From assembly GCA_008931825.1 (NCBI GenBank), contig QXVZ01032797.1, positions 1 to 23,836 on the forward strand: a stretch of 23,836 nucleotides of DNA. Direction: 5' to 3'. This stretch comes from Phallusia fumigata (Eukaryota; Chordata; Ascidiacea; Phlebobranchia; Ascidiidae). The position numbers were made by a program, and so were the translations under genes. This document shows positions 1 through 10,482 of this stretch, in pieces. Positions within the stretch are counted from its first letter, which is position 1. Each line of letters starts with the position of its first letter. The notes below the pieces were generated by a model that searched no databases, was not told where the DNA came from, and saw nothing but the letters and a program-made list of their open reading frames with translations.

Positions 1-899
1 GGATTATATAGAAGCCCACCAATTTCGCTGGGCGGCTTTCGCCTTTTGATCAAATTTCTCTCGCAACAACACCTGTTAGGGCGAACATCAAAGCGGCGTT
101 TAATTGGCCAAGCTGCAAGGCAGGTTACAGCTCGGGTAAATGCACACAACGTATATTTAAGGCGGGGTTTTGTCGCCGTAGAAATTCACCGGGCCCATCC
201 GATTACCAGACTGTGGCCTTTCGTGCTAAACCGCTAATAACTTGCTTGGGAATATTGCCCAGCTGTGCAGGAAAGCATATCATTAGGTAGCTATACTTAA
301 TAATCTGCAGCTTTATTACACCAACTATATTTGTGCCACATTTTTGCGTTTTTCTATCTACAGTGTATCCTTTTTTGTACCATCTCATTTTAGTCGCACA
401 GAGCATAACATGCCCTGATTTCCCTGTGCGGGCCTATAACACTACATGCATTCCTAAGGCTAAAATCACTAGGAAAAAACTAGTTAAGTGTGCGCAAATT
501 ACCCTGCCAAGCAATGTCTCTCCACTTTTAATTCTCGTTTAATGAAGTCTCATTGCTATTTAGCAACTTCCAGCCTGTTTGTTTCTGTTATGTTACTGTT
601 TTTTTGTCAACAAGGCGCCTACAAACCTTTCAAATGTTAAGCTATCTCCTGCTTGGTGACGGTTTTTAGTGCTAAGGTTTCTTTCACTACGAACCTAGGT
701 CAATTTAACAATGCCTTCCGCTCAGTTTAACCCTGAAATACCAACCAACACCACTGCTTGATCTAAATCGCACTTAGAGCGGAGACACAGATGGGCTACA
801 AGTGGCTGAAAAAGTGGTAAAATTCCCACGCGCAATGACTAACGAGCTGCTGTATCTGATCCAACGGAACCCGATAGTCGGCTAATAGCTCTCAACACC

Positions 900-1290
900 T
901 GGTAGACAGACTCTCACGTTTCTCGCCGCCCCGGAGTTTTTATGGCGAGCCTTTTTTTCCTCTCCGCCGGGCAATTATTTCTTTCCGTCGCTCTGCTCTC
1001 GCTTATCTATTGTCGGCCGCTATTCGCGCCGTCTGAGGAAGGACCAGGACCGCTGGGTGCTTTAATGACCTGTCGTGCGCCAGTGCTTCCGCTGTTGGCC
1101 ACAAGAGTCGCGAGCAGAGACAATGGCCCGCTGCCCTCTCCCCCCAATAGCGCGCGAAGTCCATAGGTCGCGACTTGTGTGTCGTTTCGCGCCTTTTGGT
1201 AAAGATTTCGCACTAAATGAAGCTTATTGTGCGGAATTCTGTTACCGGATGCTGAGCCGCAGATACTGGAAGCCACCCGGTTATTAGTCG
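900..1290. promoter_or_regulatory. CpG-rich promoter-like island
   Basis: This block is clearly richer in G+C and CpG than its AT-rich surroundings. It contains an E2F-type site, TTTCGCGCC at 1185-1193, a related TTCGCGCC at about 1023-1030, and several CGCG and GGCCG steps. Short open frames run through it on both strands (942-1166 plus, 1007-1276 minus), but they overlap each other and match nothing I recognise. A promoter, an unmethylated regulatory island or the first exon of an unseen gene are all possible. The promoter call rests on composition and motifs only. Confidence 0.3.
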
Positions 1291-2486
1291 ATGAGTAATT
1301 GGGAGCTTAATATAGCGGCCAAGGTCGTGTGTATGAAAATCAAGAGGCCAGCTGCAAAATTGGAGCCTTGCTTGTTTCAAGACCGTGTATTTATGTTCGA
1401 GTGGATTCCTTTCAACCTCTTTGGCAAACATTTTTTAAGTCCAGTGCTTAAGTTATGCAGGTTTTGGGCGAAAGGTTATAGCCTACAATCGTACAAAACA
1501 GAACAGTTGATACCCTATAGTTCATAACGTGTTTAAGCAGACCTGTGGTGACCAACTGAAAAACGTGTTTTTGACGTTGATAAAAGAAAACCTGACTAAC
1601 AGTATATTACAGTGCGCTTAAAATTGTAGGAAACACAAATGGCATCTGGACCAGAACGAAAAGTAGGAAAGATACATTGTATGTTTTGCAATGGCCACTT
1701 TTCTAAACATTTACAAGTCAAGTTTTCATCAAGAACAGTCTGCATAAATTTTGTTCTTGCATTTTCAAGCTCAACCCCAATAACGCCGCCGCTATTTTCA
1801 AACGGAAATAACTTTGACGCCCACGCCCGGACAATTGCTAAATTGCTAACCTCTCCTATGCTGCATAAAGAAATGTAAAAAAATCGGTAACTGACCCTAC
1901 TGATCGCGTGACGACCAATGACCACTGGTTTGGAGAAAACTCCAGTCGCCATTTTCCCTATTCAGAAACAACAAACACTTTGTTGCAATTCATGCGTCAT
2001 AATGCTTTATTGTCAGTGAAATTTCCACAGGGCCCATTGGGCATAATTTTTTGCTAGTGCAATGAAACCGGTGAAGCTGTAATTTACAACGCAAAAAAAT
2101 GCAATGCAAGTGTGTATACAACAGTGCTTCTCAAACTTTGCGTCGTTTTAATTTCCAAGGGCCTCACGCAATAATTCCGTTTTGAAGCTTTTTGATTTTA
2201 TATGAATAAATACAACTTTGATAATAAGCGTCTTTATTTATCGCTGGTGTGTCGAAAGTTCAACCTACTATTCCAACGGCATTTGAGAAACACTGGCGTA
2301 CATAAGTAACAATTTTCACAAATATGGTCAAGTCATTGAGTTACTCAACGTTTCATGATTAAATGCGCCAAACTTTTTATTACTGAGTTCTTCTGCAAAA
2401 AAACCAAATGTTTTTTTTTCATTTTGACCCAAAACTGTGTTCTGGCGATAACTTTCAAAAATACAAACAGTAAAATCAATTGATGA

Positions 2487-2587
2487 GACAATTTTTTCCG
2501 AGTCATTCCTGATGATGACAACAGCGTTTGTGGAAAAAGAAAATGTTTTACACACAAGTAATGGCTTGTATCTTCTTATTAAGCCAA
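2487..2587. repeat. Dispersed repeat, copy A
   Basis: About 80-100 bp here resembles 18309-18436, inside a SNIP1 intron. Shared blocks in the same order are AGACAATTTT, GATGATG, GACA.CAGC, GAAAAT.TTTT, ACACAAGTAAT, CTTGTA and CCAATT. GATGATGACAACAGCG also recurs at 3688-3703 without the rest of the element. Order and spacing are kept between the two main copies, which argues for a degenerate transposon-derived repeat. I see no terminal repeats or coding capacity, so the family is unknown. Confidence 0.45.
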
Positions 2588-3869
2588 TTCAGTTTTGTTA
2601 AGTTTGGAGAGCCTCATTTGTAAGTTATTCCCAATAACTTTAACCGAATCTTTAATAAAACTAAACACTAAACAGGCTAATCGAAGTTTAATGGAAACGC
2701 ATAAAAAGCTTCTTGCAAGCCCTAACTTGCTTATGCAGCAAACGTGTTTGCTCGGCTGTTCTGATGTCACAAACGCCGCCAACACAGCAGATCAATACAC
2801 ATTAGGAGTTTGTGTTTTGTAAATTAGATGCTGACACTGCATTGTGTCAGCTGTGCAACGGGACAAGATATATAGACTGTATCGTGCATAGAGACATTTT
2901 TTAACGGACATTTCTGTAGCTGGACTGTATGAAATCATCGGAAAAGAGCGGGAGAATTGACCGGAAAATGCATGGCTACCTGCCGCAAAGACGAAAAAAG
3001 AGTCCTGTTTTTTTCCTGGGCAACAACTAAGTCATGTAAGCGATGGGGCAAAAGACTGGTCGATAGATATATCTTTCCGTCTCTAGGGTTTATTCAACAA
3101 GATAAAAATCATAAAATCACGCATCATTGAACGTGTAACAAAAAAACTTTAAGTCCTTTTTATAGAAGCTTGCAGGAAAACGTAGATTCGTTTTACATCA
3201 TACCTCATGTGTGGTTAAGGGCTTGACAGGGCGAAACAGAGATAGCCGCTGCCTTCACGGCTTGTATCAGGGAATCGTGAATAATTTATGAGTCAACAGG
3301 CGCCGCGGTGCAAAAAGACAAAATCGTGTTTTTTCTGGCTAATGTTCAAGTTTCTGCTGCGACATGAAATATGTCCGGAACCGGAAACTTAAGTTTGCGA
3401 TAGTATGTATTGAAATTTATATTTAAACAGCACACTACTGTATGTAATTAAGCTGACAAAATTTGCTTACAACCAATATGTCATAAATTTTCGAAAAATA
3501 TTGTTTTTATCGTTGTCAATATAACATTTTATTTCATCAAAAATTAATTTTTATCCTTGTGTTCCTCGCACCTTGTTTTATCTAACTCCTGTTTCGTTAA
3601 TTTATGATGTCACTAATTACGTCATATTTTCCCTTTTTTCTCAATTGTGTATGAAGTACGGTTTTAAGCTTCTCGTTATTACACACTGATGATGACAACA
3701 GCGATTTTCGGCTATCTGGCAGTTATGTTTTTAATTAAGATTTTTCAACGTATTTCAAAAAAACAGACAAACTTAGTACGACCCAAATTATCCAAAAAGA
3801 GAACAACAAATTTTGCAAAAAATTTAAAAATCATAGCAAAGATTTAAAACCGTCCTCCTTTTAAGAGCA

Positions 3870-4160
3870 TCGCCTCGCTTTCCGCCCAAATCACTTCGAT
3901 CAATGAAAAATGCTCTTATCACCGATGCGTCAGCGCTTTAAACGGCCTAGTTTGCCAGGTGCACGCCGCCCCCTATGATGTCATAAAGGTCGTGTGTCGG
4001 ACCAATCCCAGGTGACGCGTTCTTTGTTGCTCTTATCTCGCGCGTTTTGTTTATTTTCTCGCACCGTCGATCGCACTGCTGTGGTTTCGGGAAGTCGCGA
4101 TGTGAAGTATTGCCGGAACAATAACGCCGCGCTCCTGCGTTAAAATCGTTCGAATTTGTG
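3870..4160. promoter_or_regulatory. CpG-rich promoter or enhancer-like block
   Basis: A sharply CpG-richer block sits inside AT-rich DNA. It carries a CCAAT box at 4002-4006, a CRE-like TGACGCGT at 4013-4020, two CTTATC sites (GATA type on the minus strand) at 3915-3920 and 4032-4037, E-box-like CAGGTG steps, and clusters of CGCG. Nothing convincing is encoded on either side. It looks like a promoter or cis-regulatory module, possibly for a transcript or small exon I cannot resolve. Direction is undetermined. Confidence 0.35.
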
Positions 4161-5925
4161 TGTTTATTTGTTCCATTTTATCCTCGGTGGGCGGAACCAC
4201 GCCTGAATGCGTTATGCTCTCAACGAGTTCACCGTCGATATGTTTGTCTCATTGCATTTCCGTTGGATCATTTTTATTTGTTTGTTGCGATTTGAAGGCG
4301 GTGATTTCAATCTGGGTAAAGCTTTTTCGCAGCAACACAAGTGGCCGATGCGGGATTAGAACCCACAAACTTGCGATTTCGAGCACAGGGAAGTCGAGCT
4401 AAACGTTCCAGCACATTTCAACACATTAGAATTCTTTGCCTTCGATTCCTCTCGAATCAAAAACTACCGGAGTAGCTATTAAAAAAACACTTTTCTGTGC
4501 CTCAGAGGGAAAACAGCTCAAGCAAATGTTTCATTGACTCGTGTGGCATTTTGTTACAGATGTCTATCAGCTTTCAAGTGACATAAATGCTTTAGCTCAA
4601 AAACAAAACGCCATACTATTGCTATGGCACTCCCTGAATTTAACAATAAAAATTTTTTTTGGGAGTTATTCAAGTGCCGCTACCATGCGGTTTAATTGCA
4701 AGTTAAATTTAAACCGGGGTGTCACTAGAGAGCAGGAAAGCGAGTGTGGTTTTTTTGCGGGTCGCCTTTCTTTTTTCTGTCTGACGCAGGTTTGTTATCT
4801 TGTTTTGGTCAAGAACAAACTGTCAGAATTTCCTGAAATTTTTTAATGATAGATGGTATCTGAAGTTGTGCACTGACAACTTTTTACCCAAGTTCACCCA
4901 TCGGTTCAGCCACAGGCCCCCAAAGTTTTAAAACAGCAATATTTACCAAAGTAAGTTATATGTTTGTTATATAATCAAATTAGAAGACTATGTGTCACAG
5001 CAATTTATTTGTTTGTTTAAAATTTTAGTCCTGCCGTATCTCTGCCGTATGTTTAGTGTGGATCATTTTTGTAGTTGTATGTATCGTAAACACATACAAT
5101 ACCTCCCAACACATATGAAGTGATTGTCTTGTTTTTCGACAGACGGTTCAAATGGTTTGGTTCAGATGCACTCACAGTACAGTAGCATGTAAGCCAATAT
5201 TTGGTCAATCAACGGCCAAAACGTTGTTGTTGAACTTACAGCGCATTGCTGAAACCGCGTTGGAAAAGGTCGTTTAGAGTTTGTTGTCCAGTTTGCTGTG
5301 GCTCAACTCAAGTTCACAGCATGTCGTCCTATCAGTTAGTGTGGCTAAGTGGTTCATTTAAACCATGCTTTTGAGATAAAGATTGTAATCGACTGGATGT
5401 TATAAATGATTTGTTTGGATTCGAAACGGTATTCTACACTTTGTCCGAATTTATTATTCCGGGTCTAAAACTGACCACGCCCTATAAACAACCATACCAA
5501 TTAGCGATCGACCAAACGATATTTATGTTATGAAAAGCCAAGGAAATTAGGGACCTAATGAAATGCGGGGATTGAATATACGTCCAATGTAATGAAAGAA
5601 ATGGCGCATGTGGAAAATATCATTTAAGACGTCGTAGTGTGGGTGCAATGAAAATATAGAGAACGCTACTTCTCTAGTTATATTATTAAAAAGGTACAAA
5701 CTTGACCGAGTCGTATCTAGTTGTGAGCCGAATTTGACGAACTATAAAGTCCCTCTTGTGTTAGTTTGTAGATCGACTTTATACTAAACTTCCCTAAAAA
5801 AGAAATCTTTTTTCAAAATAGTTCAAAGGAGGTCACTGAGGTGATTGTTTCGTTGATCGTTTATAACAAATACGAAGTATTTTGGTTTCAACACATTGAA
5901 TGTCCTGAAAGTGTAATTTAATTAA
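4161..5925. other. Non-coding AT-rich stretch
   Basis: Apart from the tRNA-like fragment at about 4338-4402, I find no supportable gene. The longest open frame (4541-4846, plus) has no family resemblance and low-complexity stretches. The rest is ordinary AT-rich intergenic or intronic sequence. Confidence 0.55.
4338..4402 (-). repeat. tRNA-like fragment, probable tRNA-derived SINE remnant
   Basis: Read on the minus strand, this contains GGTTCTAATCCC (4352-4363), close to the RNA polymerase III B box GGTTCGAATCC, with GC-rich flanks like a T arm, and an upstream TTTAGCTCGACTT that loosely recalls an A box. The intervening sequence does not fold into a sound anticodon arm by eye, so I do not call a functional tRNA. 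The same B-box variant occurs in the SINE at 5932, which suggests a related tRNA-derived family. Confidence 0.4.
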
Positions 5926-5931
5926 TATTGC

Positions 5932-6077
5932 TGACCGGATAGCGCCTGGTGCTCGCAAGGTTGTTGGTTCTAATCCCGTGTCGGTCGTTTTCGTTAGCAA
6001 GAGACTTTAATGGTGTTGCTACAGCCCAGTGTAATCCAGGCGTCGTTTCGCTCACCGAGGATAAAAATAAAAATAAT
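5932..6077 (+). repeat. tRNA-derived SINE
   Basis: The head starts GACCGG, has an A-box-like TAGCGCCTGG (5940-5949) and a B-box-like GGTTCTAATCCC (5966-5977), and closes with CGGTC, which can pair with the starting GACCG like an acceptor stem. A non-tRNA body follows, and the element ends in an A-rich tail at 6061-6077 made of ATAAAA-type units. Head, body and A-rich tail is the standard architecture of a polymerase III SINE mobilised by a LINE. I cannot see clear target-site duplications. The anticodon region is shortened, so it is not a working tRNA gene. Confidence 0.65.
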
Positions 6078-8060
6078 CAAAGTGCATGGACACCGACATT
6101 TTGGGTAAAATACTCATAGGAAACACAAGGCCTAAGAATCGACCAACGGTTCGTCAGCAAAAAATCTTTATACCGGAGTTATATGTTCCCTTTTGTTGTT
6201 CAACTTCGCAGCAGAAAAATCTAATACTCATGGAAGCTTTAAACATCTTGGAGTCAAAAGTTTAAAACCCCCATAAAATCGTGTTTAACTATTTGGTTTT
6301 ACTGTTCTGGTGTGCGCATATTGTATTCAGCAAGCATACTTGACAATAAACCTCTTCATCGATGTATACGTTTGGATTAACAGGCACACACTCATTTGAA
6401 TTCATCTCTTACCAAACGAGGCTTAATGTTTAGCGGAGTGAAAATGCGTACAATGTGACCTGTTTTGGACATCAAGGTGACCTTTAGGTTTTATACGTGC
6501 ACATTTAATTAAATCTGTGACTCAACAGGATTGGTTGGTGCACATTTTGAATTTTTAGCGTCATAAAAATTATGATTTTCCTTCCATGGTGACGCATACT
6601 GTTTTCATAAATATTTTCAGTTCATTTTTTCTTAAGACAGGAACTAGTACGTTTTTTATGGACTCTGGTTAAATGCTAAAAATGCGTTAGCGATATTACA
6701 ATCCACCCGGCAGCTATACGACGGTTCCTAATAGCCAGATTTAACCCTCCGGCGTGCCATAGTTGTTAAAATAATCTCCAGTATGACATAACATAAATAT
6801 TTCATCTAGTTTCCATTTCTTTCATGCTTGCAACATCTTTATTAACGTAAATATGAGCAGAAAAGTCAATTGCGAAAAGTAAAAATACAAAACAAAAATA
6901 GTTTATGGAAACATGCACCGGATTTTAGGATTTGCTACTAAAACATGTCGTTGCGTACTAACAAAAAATAAACTAAATTTCTTTCTCAACTATTTGATAT
7001 TGGTTAAAAAAAAGTTTAAATTAAAGTTTTAAAGAAAGCATGTTATACAGGGAACCTTGGGTGTAGTAAAAATTATACAGGCAGTGTTACAGGTGTTTGT
7101 TACGGAAGAATGTGTTTTAATTCGAATGCCATAGTGCTTTGCTTCGTTCTGACATTATGACAGCACATATGAAATCGCATTTCTAGTTAGTTTTATCAAA
7201 TGTGGAAGTGTTTTCAAGGTTGACAAAAACACAATGTACAACCAAATTAAATCTGAAATTATTTTGGACTTCCAGTCTGCTTACAACTTTGAAAAAAGTT
7301 TTCACCACACCAGACTAGAAAACCCATTTTAAGCATGCAAACACATAAATAACCTAACATTGAAAAGTAAGTTTATCGTAAAACAATCGATCAACAACGA
7401 AGCTTGAACTAGGAGATACACAACAGTTTCGAACAACGATTGCTCTAACATGAAACACAAGGTAGTTGCAAAACACACAGAAAAAGTTTCGAACCAGAGG
7501 GAAACGCCAGCGACCAATTAATGATTCACATGCAAAAGGTAAAATAGAGGTTAACACTTATCACATGAAAAATTAAACAGGGGCAGTCACATTGAAAATG
7601 GACTTGCAATAAAGAATGGCTTCAATAATTTGAAATAGTACATGTGTTGTACAATTAAGTAAATCCTTTGGAAATTTGTACAGACATTTTGTGTACAATA
7701 ACAAATAATGAAACAGAATAAATAGCGAACAAACATATATATTTATATCTATGGCAAACACATGAAAAAGCAAATTAAATATGTATATTACATGGTAGTG
7801 CATAAAGTGACTGTTGGTTTGTTGAAATGCAGCTGTTATGTAACCACATATATTATCCAGCAAATAAAACAAGGTCTAATGCCACTAACATCTACTGAAA
7901 AAAGATGGAACAAAATAGTACAGCATGCAAGTTTCATGATTGTGACATGTTATTGTTTTTGCAAAGTTGGGATGCTGCATTTAGGCCAACAAATTATTAC
8001 AAATAATTAAATAAACGAATTTGCAGCATTAGTTTATGCCCAAAGATATCCAACCTTATG
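6078..8060. other. Non-coding stretch downstream of TRAK
   Basis: No gene is supportable. The open frames at 7329-7872 on the minus strand are AT-rich and match nothing I know. The right part may belong to an extended 3' untranslated region of the minus-strand TRAK gene if the polyadenylation signal at 8069-8074 is not the only one used. Confidence 0.5.
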
Positions 8061-8068
8061 CAGAGAAA

Positions 8069-8074
8069 TTTATT
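8069..8074 (-). terminator. Candidate polyadenylation signal for TRAK
   Basis: The plus strand reads TTTATT, which is AATAAA on the minus strand, about 175 bp past the TRAK stop codon at 8248-8250. It is the first canonical hexamer I find downstream of that stop and would give a short 3' untranslated region. Confidence 0.5.
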
Positions 8075-8247
8075 AAACTGCAGAAATTATTGTGCTGCAT
8101 TTTATCAAAAAATTGACCAAATTTTGTACTTCGGTAAGTGTGAAAAAGTGAATGTGAAAAATATCTATTGGTGCAATGTGTTGAAACAATTATAGTACTG
8201 CAAAAAAAAAATTGGTTTTTGTGAAAAGCACTGCAAGTGTAGAAGAG

Positions 8248-10413
8248 TTAAAAGTCACCAGAAAAGCTTTTTGGAACATTAGCAGCTCCTGAGGTGCCAA
8301 AGAAAAGACTGGACTGTGCGGTCGTCATGGGAACACTATTTCCTATGTCCAAAAAAGGCAACGAGGACCTGGAACTTTGCGGCACATCCTCGCCTTGTGT
8401 GCTGCTGGGCCTCGAACTTATTGGTGTTGGCGTACTGGTTCCATGTAAGTAGTTCCAATCACTCGGTAGGCTGTTGTTAACAGATTGCTCTGCATTGCTT
8501 TGGGTCTGACTAGAAACTTGTATTGGAGTTGAAGAAAATTTGACAAAACTTGTGCTTTTCTTAAACGGAGTTGCAGGGTTGCATTGCATTAGCATGTCAT
8601 TTCCGGCTTGCTGTATGCTAGACAACCTTTCAAGTGCAAGTTTGTTTTGTGAATCTGTTGGTGTTGAAGTGTTGGAGCATGTAGCCTGTGCTGCACTAAA
8701 CATTATGCCAAAGTCGTTCGAGTCATCTGTAGTTTCATCGGTAGTCTCTGGGGATGAAACGACTTTTTCCTGCTGGGCTTCTTTATGATATTTGCGAATA
8801 ACTACTCCTGCTGGACTTTCAGCGTTCATTTCCACATCAAACAGAGGAAGCATGTTTTCTGCCAATGCTTTCCATTGTTGCAAAGTGTTGGATCCCTCCA
8901 TTGGTTTGACGATCCGCAGTCGCGGAGCAGACTGGCATTTCCTCATAGCCTCCGTTTTTTTATTTCTTTTCATTTCCTTGACTAAATTAGCATGCATGTA
9001 CTTCGAAGTCCATCGTCTTAGATTAAGTTTACGCAATGCTTCCTCTAAATCCGCTGTACCAGGTACACCAGGTTTGCCCATTGGAAAATTGGATCCAATT
9101 GGAATCTGTTGGGATTGTGAACATGTCGGTTTTTCCAAATCTATCAGGGAGTCAGGTCTAGTTGGTTTTACAGAACTGTCTTCAGCAAGTTCTTCCGTAC
9201 TTACAGAGGGTTTCTTATTTGCAACTTTTATTGTTTCTAAAGTTCTGTTGTCAATGCTTTTTCTCGGTCTTGGAGCAGACCCACTTGGTGTGTGTGAACA
9301 ATGAGCTGAAGATGTGGAAGCATCTAGAACACTGTTTTCCAGCTCGGCAGCCAAAGAGTGGTGAAAGGGAATCTTGTCGTATGCCAGTTCAATGCCATCG
9401 TCACTTAACAAACTGTTTGAATTTATTGTCAGATTATGCGACTCCCTGCGGGTTTGGTCCAACACAGTTAACACATCTTTGTACTTGTTTTCTAGACTCA
9501 GCACTGCCTCACATAGTTCCCTTTGGGACATGTTGGCAGATGATAAGTCCTGCTGAAGTTCCTCATGTTCTGATGTCAAATTGTTGTATCTTTGCTGGAG
9601 TTTTAATATATGTGTCAGCAATGAGTCGATTTCCTGTTGTTGCTTGGAAGCCTCTTCATTTCTCCTGCTTAATTCCTCAGAAATATTGGATATCTGTTCA
9701 TTTGCATTCCGAAGTTCATCATGCAATGTTCCCAACTGCCCAACAGTGTTTATAATCAGAAAATTTTCCTTTTCATCTAAGTTATTTGCTTCATCTTGCA
9801 AATTCTGTTGCTCCTCTTTTAACACAGCATTGTCTTCTTCCAGTTGTTTAATTTTGTCGTGCAGTAAATCCACGTGTGCATGAGGGCTAGTTTTGTCAGC
9901 TTTTTGAAAATCTTTTGTTGGTGACGGGGACTCATCATAAGTGTAAATATGTAACAGGTTTTCTTTGCAGTTAATCTCATGTCGAAGTTGTGAGGCTTCT
10001 TCGATGGCTTCGGCAAGTTGTACCTCTAGTCCCTCCTTCTGCTGGGCAATAGCCTTGTTTTTCACCAACAAGCTCTGCCCAATTCGTGCTGCCAGTTCTA
10101 AGTCTCGTTCCCTTTCTTCCAGCAAGTCGGTAACGGCCCTAATATCATGATAGGTCTCGGTCATTTGGCTGTGACGAAAACCACTGAGTAGAAAAAGTTT
10201 AAACACTTCTCCGCACTGATGCGGAGTTAAGTCCACATCAAAATCAGGTGGAAGCACAGGCACTTGTAGCCAGTCCTGTTGACTATAGCCGTGCACTGAA
10301 TCGGCTCGAAGCTTGTACTTCGGTATTTGATCCTGCACCAGAGAAACTAATTCAACTTCAGCTTGGTCACTTTGGTTGTGCAAGTCGGTTATGGTTGAGA
10401 CCTCTTGAAACAT
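8248..10413 (-). CDS. TRAK1/2: TRAK/milton kinesin-dynein mitochondrial adaptor
   Basis: TRAK proteins link mitochondria, through the Miro GTPases, to kinesin-1 and dynein-dynactin. From the ATG at 10413 the frame gives 721 residues with no intron; human TRAK1 and TRAK2 are longer, at roughly 900-950. The N-terminal HAP1/milton region is clear: YKLRADS-HGY near residues 34-43, then ERDLELAARIGQSLL at 102-116, which holds the dynein light-intermediate-chain-binding CC1 box (AARIG). Coiled coil follows to about residue 330. A Spindly-type SLAAE motif for the dynactin pointed end is at 353-357. GKPGVPGT is at about 446-453, and the family's IVKP-EGS-TL--W block is near 501-514. The C-terminal tail is Ser/Thr-rich. 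The frame stays open for 23 codons upstream, but no ATG precedes 10413, and a possible acceptor (exon from about 10431) lies just upstream. A 5' exon or spliced leader is therefore likely. Orthology to the single pre-duplication TRAK is inferred. Confidence 0.9.
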   Translation of the reverse strand: MFQEVSTITDLHNQSDQAEVELVSLVQDQIPKYKLRADSVHGYSQQDWLQVPVLPPDFDVDLTPHQCGEVFKLFLLSGFRHSQMTETYHDIRAVTDLLEERERDLELAARIGQSLLVKNKAIAQQKEGLEVQLAEAIEEASQLRHEINCKENLLHIYTYDESPSPTKDFQKADKTSPHAHVDLLHDKIKQLEEDNAVLKEEQQNLQDEANNLDEKENFLIINTVGQLGTLHDELRNANEQISNISEELSRRNEEASKQQQEIDSLLTHILKLQQRYNNLTSEHEELQQDLSSANMSQRELCEAVLSLENKYKDVLTVLDQTRRESHNLTINSNSLLSDDGIELAYDKIPFHHSLAAELENSVLDASTSSAHCSHTPSGSAPRPRKSIDNRTLETIKVANKKPSVSTEELAEDSSVKPTRPDSLIDLEKPTCSQSQQIPIGSNFPMGKPGVPGTADLEEALRKLNLRRWTSKYMHANLVKEMKRNKKTEAMRKCQSAPRLRIVKPMEGSNTLQQWKALAENMLPLFDVEMNAESPAGVVIRKYHKEAQQEKVVSSPETTDETTDDSNDFGIMFSAAQATCSNTSTPTDSQNKLALERLSSIQQAGNDMLMQCNPATPFKKSTSFVKFSSTPIQVSSQTQSNAEQSVNNSLPSDWNYLHGTSTPTPISSRPSSTQGEDVPQSSRSSLPFLDIGNSVPMTTAQSSLFFGTSGAANVPKSFSGDF

Positions 10414-10430
10414 CTCTTCATTTTGCCAAG

Positions 10431-10433
10431 ACT
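10431..10433 (-). other. Candidate splice acceptor upstream of TRAK ATG
   Basis: On the minus strand CAACAACAG ends at 10432, preceded at some distance by a T-rich tract, placing an exon start at 10431, 18 bp before the ATG. It could take a 5' exon or a spliced leader. The polypyrimidine tract is interrupted, so this is the weakest of the acceptors listed. Confidence 0.35.
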
Positions 10434-10482
10434 GTTGTTGCGTTGGACAACATTTTCCCCCAAAATTATAAAAATACAGCAA

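Larger units (their letters stand above)
1..3869. other. Gene-free non-coding stretch
   Basis: I see no gene that can be supported here. Short open frames exist on both strands, but none resembles a known family or shows exon-like borders. The DNA is AT-rich with homopolymer A and T runs, except for a CpG-richer block near 900-1290. It also holds one member of a dispersed repeat (about 2487-2587) and a short perfect inverted repeat (2830-2851). It lies far downstream of the minus-strand TRAK gene, so it may be intergenic DNA or introns of a gene outside the window. Confidence 0.6.

Noticed and set aside
1596..1952. 118-codon minus-strand open frame and an overlapping plus-strand frame at 1639-1878
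   Set aside because: Neither resembles a known protein, both cover the same DNA, and no splice or regulatory context supports either. Conservation in a related species would reopen the question.
2830..2851. Perfect 8-bp inverted repeat GCTGACAC/GTGTCAGC with a 6-base loop
   Set aside because: Too short for a microRNA precursor and expected now and then by chance. It could be a paired transcription-factor site, but nothing else supports that.
4338..4402. A functional tRNA gene on the minus strand
   Set aside because: The B box is good, but the A box is poor and no proper anticodon stem forms.
4541..4846. 101-codon plus-strand open frame
   Set aside because: The opening codon is not an ATG in good context, composition is AT-driven and nothing is recognisable.
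8792..9755. Long plus-strand open frames (up to 197 codons) across the TRAK gene
   Set aside because: They are antisense to a clearly conserved minus-strand coding region and match no family; they are shadows of its codon use.
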